From positions 1-46,914 of the forward strand of contig SFEV01000018.1 of the NCBI GenBank assembly GCA_004557975.1: a stretch of DNA of 46,914 bases, written 5' to 3'. Numbering within the stretch: position 1 is the first letter of the stretch; every line of letters begins with the position of its first letter. Origin of the DNA: Lachnospiraceae bacterium (GTDB lineage: Bacteria; Bacillota; Clostridia; Lachnospirales; Lachnospiraceae). Below, in pieces: positions 15,824 through 24,536 of the stretch. Under the pieces are notes generated by a model. That model saw only the letters and a list, made by a program, of their open reading frames with translations. It had not been told where the DNA came from and searched no databases. The position numbers were made by a program, and so were the translations under genes.

Positions 15824-17086
15824 TTGCATACTACTATTCTGAAAGGAAATCTGATACACACACCGACTCCCGATCATTTTGTCTGCATCGAACAAGGGTA
15901 TCTCGTGGCCGAGGGCAATAAAATCTGTGGAATTTACAGAGAACTGCCGCAGAAATATCATTCCTGTCCCGTCATGGATTACGGAGATGCCCTGATTATT
16001 CCGGGCCTGTGCGACATGCACGTCCACGCTCCCCAGTTTGTCTACCGCGGACTGGGACTCGATCTTCAGCTCATGGACTGGCTGGACCGATACGCCTTTC
16101 CGACGGAAGCGCGGTTCGCTGATCCGGAATACGCCCGCATTTATTATGAAGCCTTTGCTGACGCCATGGCTAAAAACGGAACGACAAGAGCCGTCATTTT
16201 CGGTACATTGCACGTTCCGGCCACAGAGCTTCTGATGGAGATTCTGGAGAAAAAGAAGATCTGCGCCTATGCAGGCAAAATCAATATGGATACACTGTCC
16301 CCGGATTTTCTCTGTGAGACGCCGCAGCAGTCTCTCGCAGACACAGAGCGATGGATTCTTGACACGAAAGACCGCTTCCGCTATGTACACCCCGCCATCA
16401 CCCCACGCTTTATTCCCACCTGCTCCAGTGAGGTGCTTGAGGGACTTGGAGAGCTTGCCGAGAAATATCACCTTCCGATACACTCTCACATTTCTGAGGA
16501 TCTGGGAGAAATGGAAGTCGTGCGTGGTCGCTATCCGGAATACGACAACGACGGAGACGTCTACGACTCCTTCCATCTGCTGACCGGCCAGACTGTGATG
16601 GCACACTTTATCTATCCGACAGACCACGAATTACAGCTTATCAGGGAGCGCGGCGTCACCATCGCCCACTGTCCCCAGTCAAACGGCAACGTTGCGGCCG
16701 GTATTCCGCCAATCCGCCGCATGCTCGATCTCGGAATCAAAGTGGGACTGGGATCAGATATCGCAGGCGGTTTCAGTCTCTGCATCTTCCGCGCCATGGC
16801 GGAGGCTGTCTATCTGTCAAAGCTGAACTGGCTGCAGAGCGGGAAAAAAGAAGCTTTTCTGACCGTACCTGAAGCTTTCTATCTCGGCACAATGGGCGGA
16901 GGACAGTTTTTCGGGAAAGTGGGCTGTTTTGAACCCGGCTACGAGCTGGATGCTCTTGTCATTGACGACCGCAGCCTGGGGACGCCTGCCGACCGTCTGA
17001 CGCTGGAGGAACGCATAGAACGCGTAATTCATCTTGCAGATGACCGAAATATTATCGGACGCTTCGTGTGCGGTGAAAAAGCGTGA
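15824..17086 (+). CDS. guaD: Guanine deaminase (amidohydrolase family)
   Basis: This 420-residue zinc amidohydrolase converts guanine to xanthine. Metal ligands are visible in PGLCDMHVHAPQF, IHSHISED and GVTIAHCPQSN, with the catalytic Asp in GLGSDIAGG. The start is TTG, supported by AGGAGG 8 bp upstream; no in-frame ATG fits the family N-terminus. The gene is monocistronic, divergent from hom, and ends at a strong bidirectional terminator. Its product xanthine would feed a xanthine dehydrogenase-type selenium/molybdenum hydroxylase, for which yqeB and yqeC are accessory genes elsewhere in this window. The link is inference. Confidence 0.92.
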   Translation: MHTTILKGNLIHTPTPDHFVCIEQGYLVAEGNKICGIYRELPQKYHSCPVMDYGDALIIPGLCDMHVHAPQFVYRGLGLDLQLMDWLDRYAFPTEARFADPEYARIYYEAFADAMAKNGTTRAVIFGTLHVPATELLMEILEKKKICAYAGKINMDTLSPDFLCETPQQSLADTERWILDTKDRFRYVHPAITPRFIPTCSSEVLEGLGELAEKYHLPIHSHISEDLGEMEVVRGRYPEYDNDGDVYDSFHLLTGQTVMAHFIYPTDHELQLIRERGVTIAHCPQSNGNVAAGIPPIRRMLDLGIKVGLGSDIAGGFSLCIFRAMAEAVYLSKLNWLQSGKKEAFLTVPEAFYLGTMGGGQFFGKVGCFEPGYELDALVIDDRSLGTPADRLTLEERIERVIHLADDRNIIGRFVCGEKA

Positions 17087-17127
17087 TACCATAATACCAG
17101 CCAAAACAGATGCCGGATTCCCGTTGA

Positions 17128-17169
17128 AAAACCCGTTCCATTCAGCACTTACTGAATGAAACGGGTTTT
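17128..17169. terminator. Bidirectional terminator between guaD and tpiA
   Basis: An 18-position stem (17128-17145 with 17152-17169), one mismatch, 6-base loop CACTTA, ends in TTTT on the plus strand and in A-rich sequence (AAAA) that gives T-rich RNA on the minus strand. It serves both convergent genes. Confidence 0.9.
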
Positions 17170-17195
17170 CTCATTTTATAGATCTTCAGTTTCTG

Positions 17196-17945
17196 TTATT
17201 TGTAGTTTACGATCTTTCCGAACTCTTCCTTCAGGGAAGCGCCGCCTACAAGGCCGCCGTCGATGTCTGCCTGAGCAAACAGATCCGGAGCTGTCTTGGC
17301 ATTTACAGATCCGCCGTACTGGATGCGGATTGCTGCTGCTGTAGCGTCATCATAGATCTCAGCGATGCACTTACGGATCTCAGCACAAACTTCCTGAGCC
17401 TGCTCTGTGGTAGCTGTCTTTCCTGTTCCGATTGCCCAGATCGGCTCATAAGCGATAACTGCTGTCTTAGCCTGGTCTGCTGTCACGTTCAGGAAACCAA
17501 CCTTAACCTGCTGACGAATCCAGTCCATTGTGATGCCCTGCTCTCTCTGCTCCAGAGACTCGCCGCAGCACATGATCGGTGTAATGCCGTGCTCAAATGC
17601 CTTCAGCATTTTCTTGTTTACTGTCTCACTTGTCTCAGCAAAGTACTCTCTTCTCTCAGAATGTCCGAGAACTACGTATTTTACTCCAACATCTGTCAGC
17701 ATAGCCGGAGAGATTTCTCCTGTGTATGCACCCTTCTCCTCGTAGTACATATTCTCAGCACCAACCTGGATGTTGGAACCCTTAGCTGCCTCGATTACCG
17801 GAATGATGTCGATAGCCGGTACGCAGAATACTACATCAACTTCTTCGTTTGCTACCAGCGGCTTCAGAGTCTCAACAAGCTTTACAGCCTCGCTCGGAGT
17901 CATGTTCATTTTCCAGTTGCCAGCTACAATTTTTCTTCTTGCCAT
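17196..17945 (-). CDS. tpiA: Triosephosphate isomerase
   Basis: This is a 249-residue glycolytic enzyme. It shows the GNWKMN substrate lysine, the catalytic His in VLGHSERREYF, and the catalytic Glu with flexible loop in AYEPIWAIGTGKTAT. YGGSV binds phosphate. It is the last gene of gap-pgk-tpiA, 58 bp after pgk. Codon use is strongly biased, as expected for a highly expressed gene. Confidence 0.98.
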   Translation of the reverse strand: MARRKIVAGNWKMNMTPSEAVKLVETLKPLVANEEVDVVFCVPAIDIIPVIEAAKGSNIQVGAENMYYEEKGAYTGEISPAMLTDVGVKYVVLGHSERREYFAETSETVNKKMLKAFEHGITPIMCCGESLEQREQGITMDWIRQQVKVGFLNVTADQAKTAVIAYEPIWAIGTGKTATTEQAQEVCAEIRKCIAEIYDDATAAAIRIQYGGSVNAKTAPDLFAQADIDGGLVGGASLKEEFGKIVNYK

Positions 17946-18003
17946 TGTATTATTCTCCTTAATATCAAGTATTGTCTGTCATCATCGCCAGGATGCTTTC
18001 CGT

Positions 18004-19209
18004 TTATTTGTCGTCAGCTGCCACTACGCCCGGCAGGTCCTTTCCTTCCAGGAACTCGAGGGAAGCGCCGCCGCCTGTGGAAATATGTGACATCTTGTCG
18101 CCGAATCCGAGCTGGTTTACTGCTGCTGCAGAGTCACCGCCGCCGATGATGGTCGTAGCGTCTGTCTCAGCCAGGGATTTTGCAACTGCGATTGTTCCTT
18201 TTGCAAGGATCGGATTTTCAAATACGCCCATCGGTCCGTTCCATACTACTGTCTTTGCGGACTTCACAGCGTCTGCATACAGAGCTGCTGTCTCTGTTCC
18301 GATATCAAGGCCCATCATGTCAGCCGGGATTGCATCTGATTTCACTACAGATACTTCGATCTCAGCATCGATCGGTGACGGGAATGCTTTTGCGATTGTG
18401 GTGTCAACCGGAAGAAGCAGAGTCTTGCCGAGCTTCTCAGCCTTGTCCATCATTTCCTTGCAGTAGTCGATCTTTGTATCGTCAACAAGTGATGTACCTA
18501 CCTCAAATCCCTTTGCTTTCAGGAATGTGTAAGCCATACCGCCGCCGATGATCAGTGTATCGCACTTCTCAAGCAGGTTGGAAATAACATTCAGCTTGTC
18601 AGCAACCTTTGCTCCGCCGAGGATAGCTACGAACGGACGCTCCGGATTGTTTACTGCGTTGCCCAGGAAGTCGATTTCCTTCTGCATCAGATATCCAACT
18701 GCGCATGTATCTACGTACTCTGTCACACCAACGTTGGAGCAGTGTGCTCTGTGAGCCGTACCGAATGCATCATTTACAAATACATCACAAAGAGAAGCCA
18801 GCTCTCTGCTGAATGCTTCGCCGTTCTTTGTCTCTTCAACTCTGTAACGTGTGTTCTGGAGAAGAATTACGTCTCCGTCGTTCATTGCAGCAACTGCAGC
18901 TCTGGCATTGTCACCTACTACGCAGTCATCAGCTGCAAATTTTACTTCCTGTCCGAGAAGCTCAGACAGACGAACAGCTACCGGTGCAAGAGAAAGCTCC
19001 GGCTTCGGCTCTCCCTTCGGCTTTCCGAGGTGTGAGCAGAGAATTACCTTTCCGCCATCAGCGATCAGCTTCTTGATAGTCGGAAGTGCAGCTACCAGAC
19101 GGTTCTCGTCTGTGATTTTGCCTTCCTTGAGCGGTACGTTAAAGTCGCAGCGAACCAGGACTTTCTTGCCTTTTACGTTGATATCATCAACAGATTTTTT
19201 GTTAAGCAT
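18004..19209 (-). CDS. pgk: Phosphoglycerate kinase
   Basis: This 401-residue enzyme transfers phosphate from 1,3-bisphosphoglycerate to ADP. RCDFNVPL, LCSHLGKPKGEPKPELSLAP, the hinge region GGAKVADKL and the C-terminal nucleotide loop IIGGGDSAAAV are intact. It lies between gap and tpiA. A hairpin with a T-rich tail separates it from gap and probably reduces pgk-tpiA transcript relative to gap. Confidence 0.98.
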   Translation of the reverse strand: MLNKKSVDDINVKGKKVLVRCDFNVPLKEGKITDENRLVAALPTIKKLIADGGKVILCSHLGKPKGEPKPELSLAPVAVRLSELLGQEVKFAADDCVVGDNARAAVAAMNDGDVILLQNTRYRVEETKNGEAFSRELASLCDVFVNDAFGTAHRAHCSNVGVTEYVDTCAVGYLMQKEIDFLGNAVNNPERPFVAILGGAKVADKLNVISNLLEKCDTLIIGGGMAYTFLKAKGFEVGTSLVDDTKIDYCKEMMDKAEKLGKTLLLPVDTTIAKAFPSPIDAEIEVSVVKSDAIPADMMGLDIGTETAALYADAVKSAKTVVWNGPMGVFENPILAKGTIAVAKSLAETDATTIIGGGDSAAAVNQLGFGDKMSHISTGGGASLEFLEGKDLPGVVAADDK

Positions 19210-19233
19210 TGTGGATTCCTCCTGAATTTTGAT

Positions 19234-19268
19234 AGAAAAGAAAGGTCCGGCCCTTTCAGACCGGACCT
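19234..19268 (-). terminator. Terminator or attenuator hairpin between gap and pgk
   Basis: A perfect 8-bp stem AGGTCCGG/CCGGACCT (19243-19250 with 19261-19268) has a 10-base loop, followed in minus sense by TTCTTTTCT. Partial termination here would set gap mRNA above pgk-tpiA. Confidence 0.75.
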
Positions 19269-19305
19269 CATCTGGGTCTTTTGCTTAAAAGTAGTTTGTG
19301 AACAA

Positions 19306-20319
19306 TTATGCAAGCTCAGCGAAGTATTTGATTGTACGAACCATCTGGCTTACATAGGAGTTCTCGTTGTCATACCATGAAACAACCTGTACCTGAGATG
19401 TACCGTTCTCAAGGTTAACTACCATTGTCTGTGTAGCGTCGAACAGAGAACCGAATCTCATTCCAACGATATCGGAAGAAACGATCTCATCCTCGTTGTA
19501 ACCGAAGGACTCTGTAGCTGCTGCCTTCATAGCTGCGTTGATACCTTCAACTGTAGCAGCACCCTTAACTACTGCATTCAGGATTGTTGTTGATCCTGTC
19601 GGGGTCGGAACACGCTGTGCAGCACCGATCAGCTTGCCGTTCAGTTCCGGAATAACAAGACCGATTGCCTTAGCAGCACCTGTGGAGTTCGGAACGATGT
19701 TGATAGCACCTGCACGTGATCTTCTCAGATCGCCTTTTCTCTGCGGTCCGTCAAGGATCATCTGGTCGCCTGTGTAAGCATGGATTGTGCACATGATACC
19801 AGACTCAACCGGCATATAGTCGTTCAGAGCCTTTGCCATCGGAGCCAGGCAGTTTGTTGTACAGGAAGCTGCAGAAATAACTGTATCTTCTTTTGTCAGT
19901 GTATTGTGGTTTACATTGTAAACGATTGTCGGAAGGTCGTTTCCAGCCGGAGCAGAGATAACAACTTTCTTAGCGCCTGCTTCGATATGAGCAGATGCCT
20001 TAGCCTTGGATGTATAGAATCCTGTACACTCAAGAACTACGTCTACACCGATCTCTCCCCACGGAAGCTCAGCAGCGTTAGCCTTTGCATAGATCTTGAT
20101 CTCTTTTCCGTCAACAGTGATGGAATCCTCACCTGCTGTTACTTTATCAGCAAGAGCATATTTACCCTGTGAAGAATCATATTTTAATAAGTGAGCGAGC
20201 ATCTTCGGGCTTGTCAGATCGTTGATAGCAACTACTTCGTATCCCTCTGCACCAAACATCTGTCTGAATGCCAGACGACCAATACGTCCAAAACCATTAA
20301 TTGCAACTTTTACTGCCAT
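19306..20319 (-). CDS. gap: Glyceraldehyde-3-phosphate dehydrogenase (NAD type)
   Basis: This 337-residue enzyme has INGFGRIGRLAFRQM at the N-terminus, the catalytic cysteine in SAASCTTNCLAPM, and WYDNENSYVSQMVRT at the C-terminus. It is the first gene of gap-pgk-tpiA, with a strong promoter and an SD TAGGAGG upstream of the ATG. No cggR-type regulator gene precedes it. Codon bias is high. Confidence 0.98.
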   Translation of the reverse strand: MAVKVAINGFGRIGRLAFRQMFGAEGYEVVAINDLTSPKMLAHLLKYDSSQGKYALADKVTAGEDSITVDGKEIKIYAKANAAELPWGEIGVDVVLECTGFYTSKAKASAHIEAGAKKVVISAPAGNDLPTIVYNVNHNTLTKEDTVISAASCTTNCLAPMAKALNDYMPVESGIMCTIHAYTGDQMILDGPQRKGDLRRSRAGAINIVPNSTGAAKAIGLVIPELNGKLIGAAQRVPTPTGSTTILNAVVKGAATVEGINAAMKAAATESFGYNEDEIVSSDIVGMRFGSLFDATQTMVVNLENGTSQVQVVSWYDNENSYVSQMVRTIKYFAELA

Positions 20320-20402
20320 GATTACAATTCCTCCTAAATGTATTATTTAATAGGTAAATCGCCGGGGAGTATGATTGTTAAAAATTCCCCAACCTGTATG
20401 AT

Positions 20403-20431
20403 ATTTTACCTAATTTATCCCGAAAATTCAA
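20403..20431 (-). promoter_or_regulatory. Sigma-A promoter of the gap operon
   Basis: Minus-strand TTGAAT (20426-20431) and TAAAAT (20403-20408) have a 17-bp spacer. The roughly 80-nt leader can form a GGGGA/TCCCC stem. Confidence 0.7.
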
Positions 20432-20552
20432 GGGGTAATATGCACTATCTATAAAATTTTGTGGACTTTTTGAATCATATCCGATATTATGATTTTCGGA
20501 TGTGCAATTTGCCGATTTTCTGGAAAAACTTTATCATTTAAGGAGTAGTTTT

Positions 20553-21359
20553 ATGAGCATCAGACATGATTATCACCTGCATTCGGACTTTTCCGGCGAC
20601 AGTGAAACGCCCGCTGCTGCCATGGCAGAGCGTGCCGCCTCTCTCGGACTGGAAGGAATGTGCTTTACAGAGCATGAGGATCCGGATGCTCCCGTCACAG
20701 ACATTGACTTTACCGTCGATTTTGAACGGTATTTTTCCACAGTACAGAAGCTGCGTGATGAATACCGCGGCCGTCTGAACATCTGCATTGGCATGGAGTT
20801 CGGTATTCTGCCCCAGGTGGCAGATATGCTGCCGTCTCTTGCCTGCAGATACCCCTTTGACTTTATTATTGCCTCCTGCCATTTTGTGGGCGGAAAGGAC
20901 CCTTACTACCCTGCCTTCTTCGAGGGACGCAGCGAGGAGGACTGTTACCGTCAGTATTTTCACGAACAGTATGAATCTCTGAAGCTTTTTTCTGATTACG
21001 ATACACTGGGACACATGGATTATGTGGTCCGCTACGGTCCGAACCGCAATCAGTTCTATTCGTATGAGACGTATGCAGACTGTATCGACCCGATCCTTCG
21101 CCATATCATCGAAAACGGCAAATGTCTCGAGGTCAATACCGGAGGTCTTAAATACGGTCTCGGTGAGCCAAATCCCTCCACGGAAATCCTGAAGCGATAC
21201 CGCGAGCTAGGCGGCGAGCTGATCACAGTCGGCTCTGACGCACATGCGCCGCAGCATCTCTGCTATGATTTCGGCCGTGCAGAAAAAATTCTGACTGAAC
21301 TTGGTTTCCGCTACTATACGGTATTCGAACATCGTATTCCGCGGCAGATTCGCTTCTGA
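20553..21359 (+). CDS. hisK: Histidinol-phosphatase, PHP type
   Basis: This is a 268-residue PHP-domain metal phosphoesterase of the HisJ/HisK family. Metal-binding motifs are HDYHLHSDFSGDSE (residues 5-18), CFTEHED, ASCHFVGG and GSDAHAPQH. It hydrolyses histidinol phosphate in histidine synthesis. The ATG at 20553 has AGGAG 7 bp upstream; an in-frame ATG at 20502 has no SD. No other his genes are nearby. A role on another small phosphate ester cannot be excluded. Confidence 0.88.
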   Translation: MSIRHDYHLHSDFSGDSETPAAAMAERAASLGLEGMCFTEHEDPDAPVTDIDFTVDFERYFSTVQKLRDEYRGRLNICIGMEFGILPQVADMLPSLACRYPFDFIIASCHFVGGKDPYYPAFFEGRSEEDCYRQYFHEQYESLKLFSDYDTLGHMDYVVRYGPNRNQFYSYETYADCIDPILRHIIENGKCLEVNTGGLKYGLGEPNPSTEILKRYRELGGELITVGSDAHAPQHLCYDFGRAEKILTELGFRYYTVFEHRIPRQIRF

Positions 21360-21361
21360 AC

Positions 21362-21425
21362 GGAATCGCCGCGGGTTACTGTTCGCTTCGTGTTCGCTTC
21401 GCTCACAGCAGCAGCCGCGGCTTCC
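21362..21425. terminator. Convergent terminator hairpin carrying a repeated sequence
   Basis: GGAA and GCCGCGG (21362-21374) pair with CCGCGGC and TTCC (21415-21425). The hairpin fills the whole gap between two convergent genes. Its interior holds TTACTGTTCGCTTCG, which recurs at about 33454 and, with one change, at about 28084. Confidence 0.7.
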
Positions 21426-22751
21426 CTACTGATTCTGCTCCGCGATCGCTCTTCCCAGAGCATTGTACCCGAGAAATGCATCGTTGATATGATACTGCTC
21501 TGTCCGGGGATTTGATGCCCATCCGGCAGTCACCAGTATATATTCTCTTCCCTCTATCTCTGCCATGCTGACAAGGCAGTGCCCTGCCTCCTGCGTGTAT
21601 CCGGTCTTTCCTCCCATAATCTCTCCGCCGATCACCGTCTCGGACTGCATGTTTTTAAACATGCTGCTCCAGAATGTAAATCCGTCCGGATGGAGCTTCG
21701 TCGCTCCCACCGTGTAGGAGTGCGTCGTAAATACCTGACGGAACGTTTTATTCTTCAGCGCCGCCTGAAGAATCAGCCCGATCTCATGCGGTGTCGAATA
21801 CTGATCATCACTGTGCAGCCCCGTACAGTTCACAAAATGTGTCTGGGTGAGCCCCAACTCCCGGGCCGTCTGATTCATCAGCTCTGCAAAGGCCTCTTCT
21901 GACCCGGCGGCCTCCAGCGCAAGCTGCATACAGCATTCTGCCCCCGACGGAAGCAGCGCTCCGTACAGCAGATCCTTAAGCTTCGCCTCCTCACCCGGGT
22001 CAAAGCCTGCTCTCGAGGCATCCTGGGCATAAAGTGCATCGTAATAATCATAGGACATCGTAACCGTCTGATCCAGGCTGCCAATATGGCTGATGGCAGT
22101 GTACACCGTCATCACCTTTGCCATGGAAGCCGGGTATATTTTATCATCGCCGTTTTTCGAGGCAATCACTGAACCTGATGCCGCATCAAGCAGAATTGCA
22201 TAGGGACTGTCCAGAGACTCCAGGCTGACAGACACCTGCGGCACACCCGTTTTCCTTCCTCTTCCATAGAGAAACCACACCCCTGCACCGCAGCCTGCAA
22301 CCAGACAAATGACAAGAATAAGGCAGAGAATCGCTGCGGTTCTTTTCTTTCTTCTTTGCCTTCGCACATTCTTTCTGCCGCGCTTCTGCGCCGCACTGCG
22401 TCCGCTCTGCCCGCCTGTAACGGATGCTCCCGCATACCTGCTGCCTCCTGTGGCACCGGATGCATCGCTCCACCTGCTGCCGCCCGGCGCTCCTGATATA
22501 CCGCCTCTCCTGCTGCCGCCCGCCGCTCCTGATGTTCCGCTTCTCCTGCTGCCGCCCGATGTTCCTGATGTACCGCTTCTACGGCTGCCGCCCGGAACAC
22601 CGGATACATCACTCCTCCTGACGCCGCCCGCCGCACCGTATCCAACGCTTTGCCTGACGCTGCTCTGTCTTCTTTCATTCGAAACTGTGGTTCGTCTGCT
22701 GATGCCCTGCGTTTCGTATCTGCTGTAATTTTCTCTCTGATCTCTTCCCAT
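21426..22751 (-). CDS. D-alanyl-D-alanine carboxypeptidase (PBP5/DacF family) with repetitive cytoplasmic N-terminus
   Basis: This 441-residue protein has three parts. Residues 1-137 are cytoplasmic, Gly/Ser/Arg-rich, with about six 12-residue repeats of the type GGSRRSGTSGTS. A basic cluster and one membrane helix follow (about 138-162). The rest is a penicillin-binding S11 peptidase domain. The catalytic SxxK is YPASMAKVMT and the third motif is GGKTGYT. The second motif, normally SGN, reads LLPSGAECC, so Ala replaces Asn. The enzyme trims terminal D-Ala from peptidoglycan. The ATG at 22751 has GGGAG upstream; a longer frame to 22856 lacks an SD. LVAGC in the helix resembles a lipobox, but it lies too deep for a signal peptide. 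Confidence 0.9.
   Translation of the reverse strand: MGRDQRENYSRYETQGISRRTTVSNERRQSSVRQSVGYGAAGGVRRSDVSGVPGGSRRSGTSGTSGGSRRSGTSGAAGGSRRGGISGAPGGSRWSDASGATGGSRYAGASVTGGQSGRSAAQKRGRKNVRRQRRKKRTAAILCLILVICLVAGCGAGVWFLYGRGRKTGVPQVSVSLESLDSPYAILLDAASGSVIASKNGDDKIYPASMAKVMTVYTAISHIGSLDQTVTMSYDYYDALYAQDASRAGFDPGEEAKLKDLLYGALLPSGAECCMQLALEAAGSEEAFAELMNQTARELGLTQTHFVNCTGLHSDDQYSTPHEIGLILQAALKNKTFRQVFTTHSYTVGATKLHPDGFTFWSSMFKNMQSETVIGGEIMGGKTGYTQEAGHCLVSMAEIEGREYILVTAGWASNPRTEQYHINDAFLGYNALGRAIAEQNQ
22413..22628 (-). repeat. Six degenerate 36-bp tandem repeats inside the carboxypeptidase gene
   Basis: Each unit encodes GGSRRSG/D-x-SG-x-x (12 residues). The DNA units are close but not identical, which suggests expansion by replication slippage followed by drift. 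Confidence 0.85.
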
Positions 22752-22922
22752 TCTGGCTCCCTCAGTTATTATTCCGGTCGTTTTCGCTTCCTTTTTCCGT
22801 AACTGCCGCTGAAAGTAATGCTGACCATACAGCAAAACAACTCCTGTTCCCGGCAATCTCTTTCAATTCACCTGCCATTATAATGGAACAGAAGCTGTCT
22901 GTGCTGAATATTTTCTTAAGTT

Positions 22923-24020
22923 TTAAATGCTTTTCTGTGATTTTCCAAGAATTGTGCCGCCGCCCGCCACGTATTCACCGTCGTAAAACACGACAGCCTG
23001 TCCGGGAGTGACAGCCCGCACCGGCTCGTCAAAGACAACCTCCGCCCGGTCCTCCGAAATCCGGCGAACCACCGCACTCTGCTCGGGATGATTGTAGCGG
23101 ATTTTCGCAACAACCCTCATTTCCTCCTGCAGATCTTCCACGCTCATGAAGTTCAGGTCATTGCAGATCAGGCGGTCGGTGAATACATCCTCAGAATCCC
23201 CGATGACTACCTCGTTTGTTTCCGGACGTATTTCCGTGACAAATACTGGTCTGCCCATGGACAGATTCAGTCCCTTTCTCTGACCGACCGTATAATGGGT
23301 AATTCCTCTGTGACGTCCCACCACGGTTCCGTCTGCTGTCACGAAATTGCCCTCCGGAATCTGGCAGCCGCTGTTCTTCTGAATGAATCCTGCATAATCC
23401 TGATCAGGGACAAAACAGATCTCCATGCTGTCCGGCTTGTGTGCCACATTCAGACCGATCTGATCCGCGATCCCGCGTATCTGACTTTTTTCGTAATCTC
23501 CCACAGGCATCAGCGTGTGAGCAAGCTGCTCCTGTGTCAGATTGTACAGCGCGTACGTCTGATCCTTTGCGGCCGTCACAGATCTGCGGATGGCATATCT
23601 GCCGTTTTCAAGCTTTACCACTCTGGCATAATGGCCTGTGGCAATATAATCTGCCCCGATCTGCAGGCTTCTCTGCAGAAGGGATTCCCATTTTACGTAC
23701 CGGTTACATGCGATACAGGGATTCGGAGTCCGGCCGCTTAAGTATTCCCGCATAAAATACCGGATTACATTCTGCTCAAATTCCCTGCGGAAATTCATAA
23801 CATAGTGCGGAATCCCCAGCACCTGTGCCACCCGCGCCGCATCCTCCACAGCGCCAAGCCCGCAGCAGCCGCCGTTTTCGCTCACCGTATCGTCTGACTC
23901 TTTCTGCCAGATCTGCATGGTCACGCCTATGACATCGTAACCGGCCTCCTTCAGGAGGTACGCCGCAACAGAAGAATCCACACCGCCGGACATGCCGATG
24001 ACTACCTTTTTCTTTTCCAT
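22923..24020 (-). CDS. mnmA: tRNA-specific 2-thiouridylase
   Basis: This 365-residue ATP-dependent enzyme puts sulfur at U34 of Glu, Gln and Lys tRNAs. It has the PP-loop GMSGGVDSSVAAYLL, the first catalytic cysteine in TPNPCIACN, GHYAR, and the second cysteine in DSMEICFVPD. It directly follows iscU (6-bp gap), so its sulfur donor IscS and scaffold are in the same operon. Length is normal. Confidence 0.97.
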   Translation of the reverse strand: MEKKKVVIGMSGGVDSSVAAYLLKEAGYDVIGVTMQIWQKESDDTVSENGGCCGLGAVEDAARVAQVLGIPHYVMNFRREFEQNVIRYFMREYLSGRTPNPCIACNRYVKWESLLQRSLQIGADYIATGHYARVVKLENGRYAIRRSVTAAKDQTYALYNLTQEQLAHTLMPVGDYEKSQIRGIADQIGLNVAHKPDSMEICFVPDQDYAGFIQKNSGCQIPEGNFVTADGTVVGRHRGITHYTVGQRKGLNLSMGRPVFVTEIRPETNEVVIGDSEDVFTDRLICNDLNFMSVEDLQEEMRVVAKIRYNHPEQSAVVRRISEDRAEVVFDEPVRAVTPGQAVVFYDGEYVAGGGTILGKSQKSI

Positions 24021-24025
24021 ACGAA

Positions 24026-24463
24026 TTAATATTCCTCTGCTTCCTCGCCTTCATGGATATCAGATTTCGGCTTCGCGAGCCCTTCGATCCTGATTCCCTT
24101 TTTCTCTGCATAATCCCACAGCGCCGCATGAATTGCCTCCTCTGCCAGCAGAGAACAGTGTACTTTCACTGGCGGAAGTCCGTCAAGAGCCTCCATCACG
24201 GCCTTGTTCGTCACCTGAAGTGCTTCCTGAACAGATTTTCCTTTCACCATCTCCGTAGCCATGCTGCTTGTCGCCACTGCTGCTCCGCAGCCAAAGGTTT
24301 TGAATTTCACATCCTGAATGATACCGTCATCGTTAATATCAAGATAAATTCTCATGATATCACCGCACTTTGCATTGCCCACCGTGCCAACACCGCTGGC
24401 ATTCTCAATTTCTCCCACATTTCTCGGGTTCTGGAAATGATCCATTACTTTCTCTGAATACAT
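24026..24463 (-). CDS. iscU: Iron-sulfur cluster scaffold, IscU/NifU-N type
   Basis: This 145-residue scaffold has cluster ligands Cys33 with Asp35 (NAKCGDIM), Cys59 (KTFGCGAA) and Cys103 (VHCSLLAEEA). The tail after residue 125 is charged. The ATG at 24463 has GGAGG upstream at 9 bp; a longer frame begins at 24529 but lies in the intergenic gap. It receives sulfur from IscS, encoded 73 bp upstream. Confidence 0.95.
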   Translation of the reverse strand: MYSEKVMDHFQNPRNVGEIENASGVGTVGNAKCGDIMRIYLDINDDGIIQDVKFKTFGCGAAVATSSMATEMVKGKSVQEALQVTNKAVMEALDGLPPVKVHCSLLAEEAIHAALWDYAEKKGIRIEGLAKPKSDIHEGEEAEEY

Positions 24464-24536
24464 AATTCTGTTCCTCCATATTATACAGTGCTTTCTGTCA
24501 CTTATCATCTGAGCTCTGATGAGCTCCATTTCTGCG

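Noticed and set aside
15818..16627. Minus-strand frame of 269 codons
   Set aside because: Antisense to guanine deaminase, whose motifs and SD are clear.
22413..22628. CRISPR-like array
   Set aside because: Units are contiguous 36-bp coding repeats with no unique spacers.
22309..22728. Pro/Leu-rich repetitive frames opposite the carboxypeptidase repeats
   Set aside because: They arise from reading the 36-bp repeats in other frames and strands.
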